From: Campylobacterota bacterium | GTDB lineage: Bacteria > Campylobacterota > Campylobacteria > Campylobacterales > Sulfurovaceae | DNA: 5,631 nt | Assembly (NCBI GenBank): GCA_011330645.1 | Contig: DRQB01000122.1 | Coordinates: 1 to 5,631, forward strand | Direction of reading: 5' to 3' | In this document: one piece after another, positions 5,291-5,631 of the stretch | How the letters are laid out: the number at the start of each line of letters is the position of its first letter | How positions within the stretch are numbered: the first letter of the stretch is position 1 | The notes under the pieces: generated by a model | What the model was told of the DNA's origin: nothing | Database searches by the model: none | Seen by the model: the letters and a program-made list of their open reading frames with translations, nothing else | Made by a program: the position numbers and the translations under genes

Positions 5291-5631
5291 AAGCCACTCT
5301 CCCAATATTTTAATGTCCTCATATGACGTCATATCTAAGGTGACAGGTGTCACAGAAACATAGCCATCATTGACTGCTTCAAAGTCTGTGGTATGCCCTT
5401 TGGTATCCATCCAACCAAGCTCTGGTAATCCTATCCAATAGTACTCTTTGCCTCGTGGGTTGTAATGTACTTCTGCGTTATGTGCATAGAGTCTGTTTCC
5501 TGCACGTGTGACTTTAAAGCCTTTACACTGTCCAGAAGGAATGGGAGGGATGTTCACATTTAAAAATTTACGTTTAGGAAGAGGAAAGTCCCCGTCAAAT
5601 ATTTTGTTTACTAAAGAGACGATACTCTCCC
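5288..5631 (-). CDS. surE: 5'/3'-nucleotidase SurE, C-terminal part (partial)
   Basis: The last 113 complete codons and the TGA stop are present; the 5' end lies beyond the window. The frame stays open to the window edge (ESIVSLVNKIFDGDFPLPKR and onward). The apparent GTG start at 5557 is therefore only an internal valine in the conserved motif FLNVNIPPIP, not the gene start. Other SurE hallmarks follow: KGFKVTRAG, NPRGKEYYWIG, the TDFEAVNDGYVSVTPVTLDMT block and the final EWL. SurE is a metal-dependent phosphatase acting on nucleoside monophosphates, implicated in stationary-phase survival. The metal-binding aspartates near its N-terminus are outside this window. It lies just upstream of the tcdA-like gene on the same strand, a neighbourhood I also recall in Campylobacter jejuni (Cj0293-Cj0294). 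The two are probably cotranscribed. Confidence 0.93.
   Translation of the reverse strand, partial: ESIVSLVNKIFDGDFPLPKRKFLNVNIPPIPSGQCKGFKVTRAGNRLYAHNAEVHYNPRGKEYYWIGLPELGWMDTKGHTTDFEAVNDGYVSVTPVTLDMTSYEDIKILGEWL

Larger units (their letters stand above)
5163..5291 (-). other. Inserted spacer with a 42-codon open frame (duplicated tcdA start plus unrelated tail)
   Basis: Between surE and tcdA an open frame starts at TTG 5291, overlapping the surE stop as TTGA, and ends with TAA at 5163-5165, two bases before the tcdA ATG. Its first eight residues copy the TcdA N-terminus. The remaining 34 (from QPSIERFLSKAQ onward) resemble nothing I recognise. The stretch also holds structure: a tandem TAGCGT pair (5214-5225), a 7-bp inverted repeat AAGCAAA/TTTGCTT (5205-5211, 5238-5244) and a hairpin at 5227-5251. 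Such a short frame can easily be open by chance. I read it as an insertion or duplication scar rather than a proven gene, though coupled translation from surE is possible. Confidence 0.35.

Noticed and set aside
5288..5557. An 89-residue complete gene starting at GTG 5557
   Set aside because: The frame stays open upstream to the window edge and encodes further SurE sequence. The GTG is the valine of the conserved NVNIPP motif, so this is the end of a longer surE.

Overview
The window looks like chromosomal DNA from a sulfur-oxidising or related Campylobacterota (former Epsilonproteobacteria), closest in feel to Sulfurovum. This rests on the AT-leaning coding style, clear AAGGA ribosome binding sites, a very large fused CcsB-CcsA cytochrome c assembly protein of the Helicobacter/Wolinella kind, and a surE-thiF-like gene pair of the sort I recall from Campylobacter jejuni. 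The genus is an inference.

Layout from left to right: the last 19 codons of a + strand gene that reads as the C-terminus of DNA polymerase I (polA). Its stop overlaps the start of a small SUMF1/FGE-sulfatase-fold protein. A promoter-bearing gap with a 9-bp inverted repeat follows, then ccsBA (1030 aa) and a hairpin terminator. Next come a promoter and mscL, whose product ends in a zinc ribbon. A bidirectional terminator separates mscL from the convergent - strand pair surE (5' end outside the window) and tcdA-like. No stretch over 300 bases lacks a gene.

Most genes are housekeeping and functionally independent. CcsBA transports haem and ligates it to c-type cytochromes, MscL is an osmotic safety valve, the TcdA-like protein probably cyclises t6A in tRNA, and SurE is a nucleotidase. 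surE and tcdA probably form one transcription unit. I did not find a defence system, CRISPR array, RNA gene or complete mobile element.

The points most worth a second look are: a 24-bp imperfect direct repeat showing that the start of tcdA was duplicated at the surE stop, with about 107 bp of hairpin-rich DNA between the copies; a perfect 16-bp palindrome just upstream of the tcdA ribosome binding site; the zinc ribbon in place of the usual MscL C-terminal helix; the cysteine-free CcsBA; and the SUMF1-like protein that keeps only one of the two catalytic cysteine positions.
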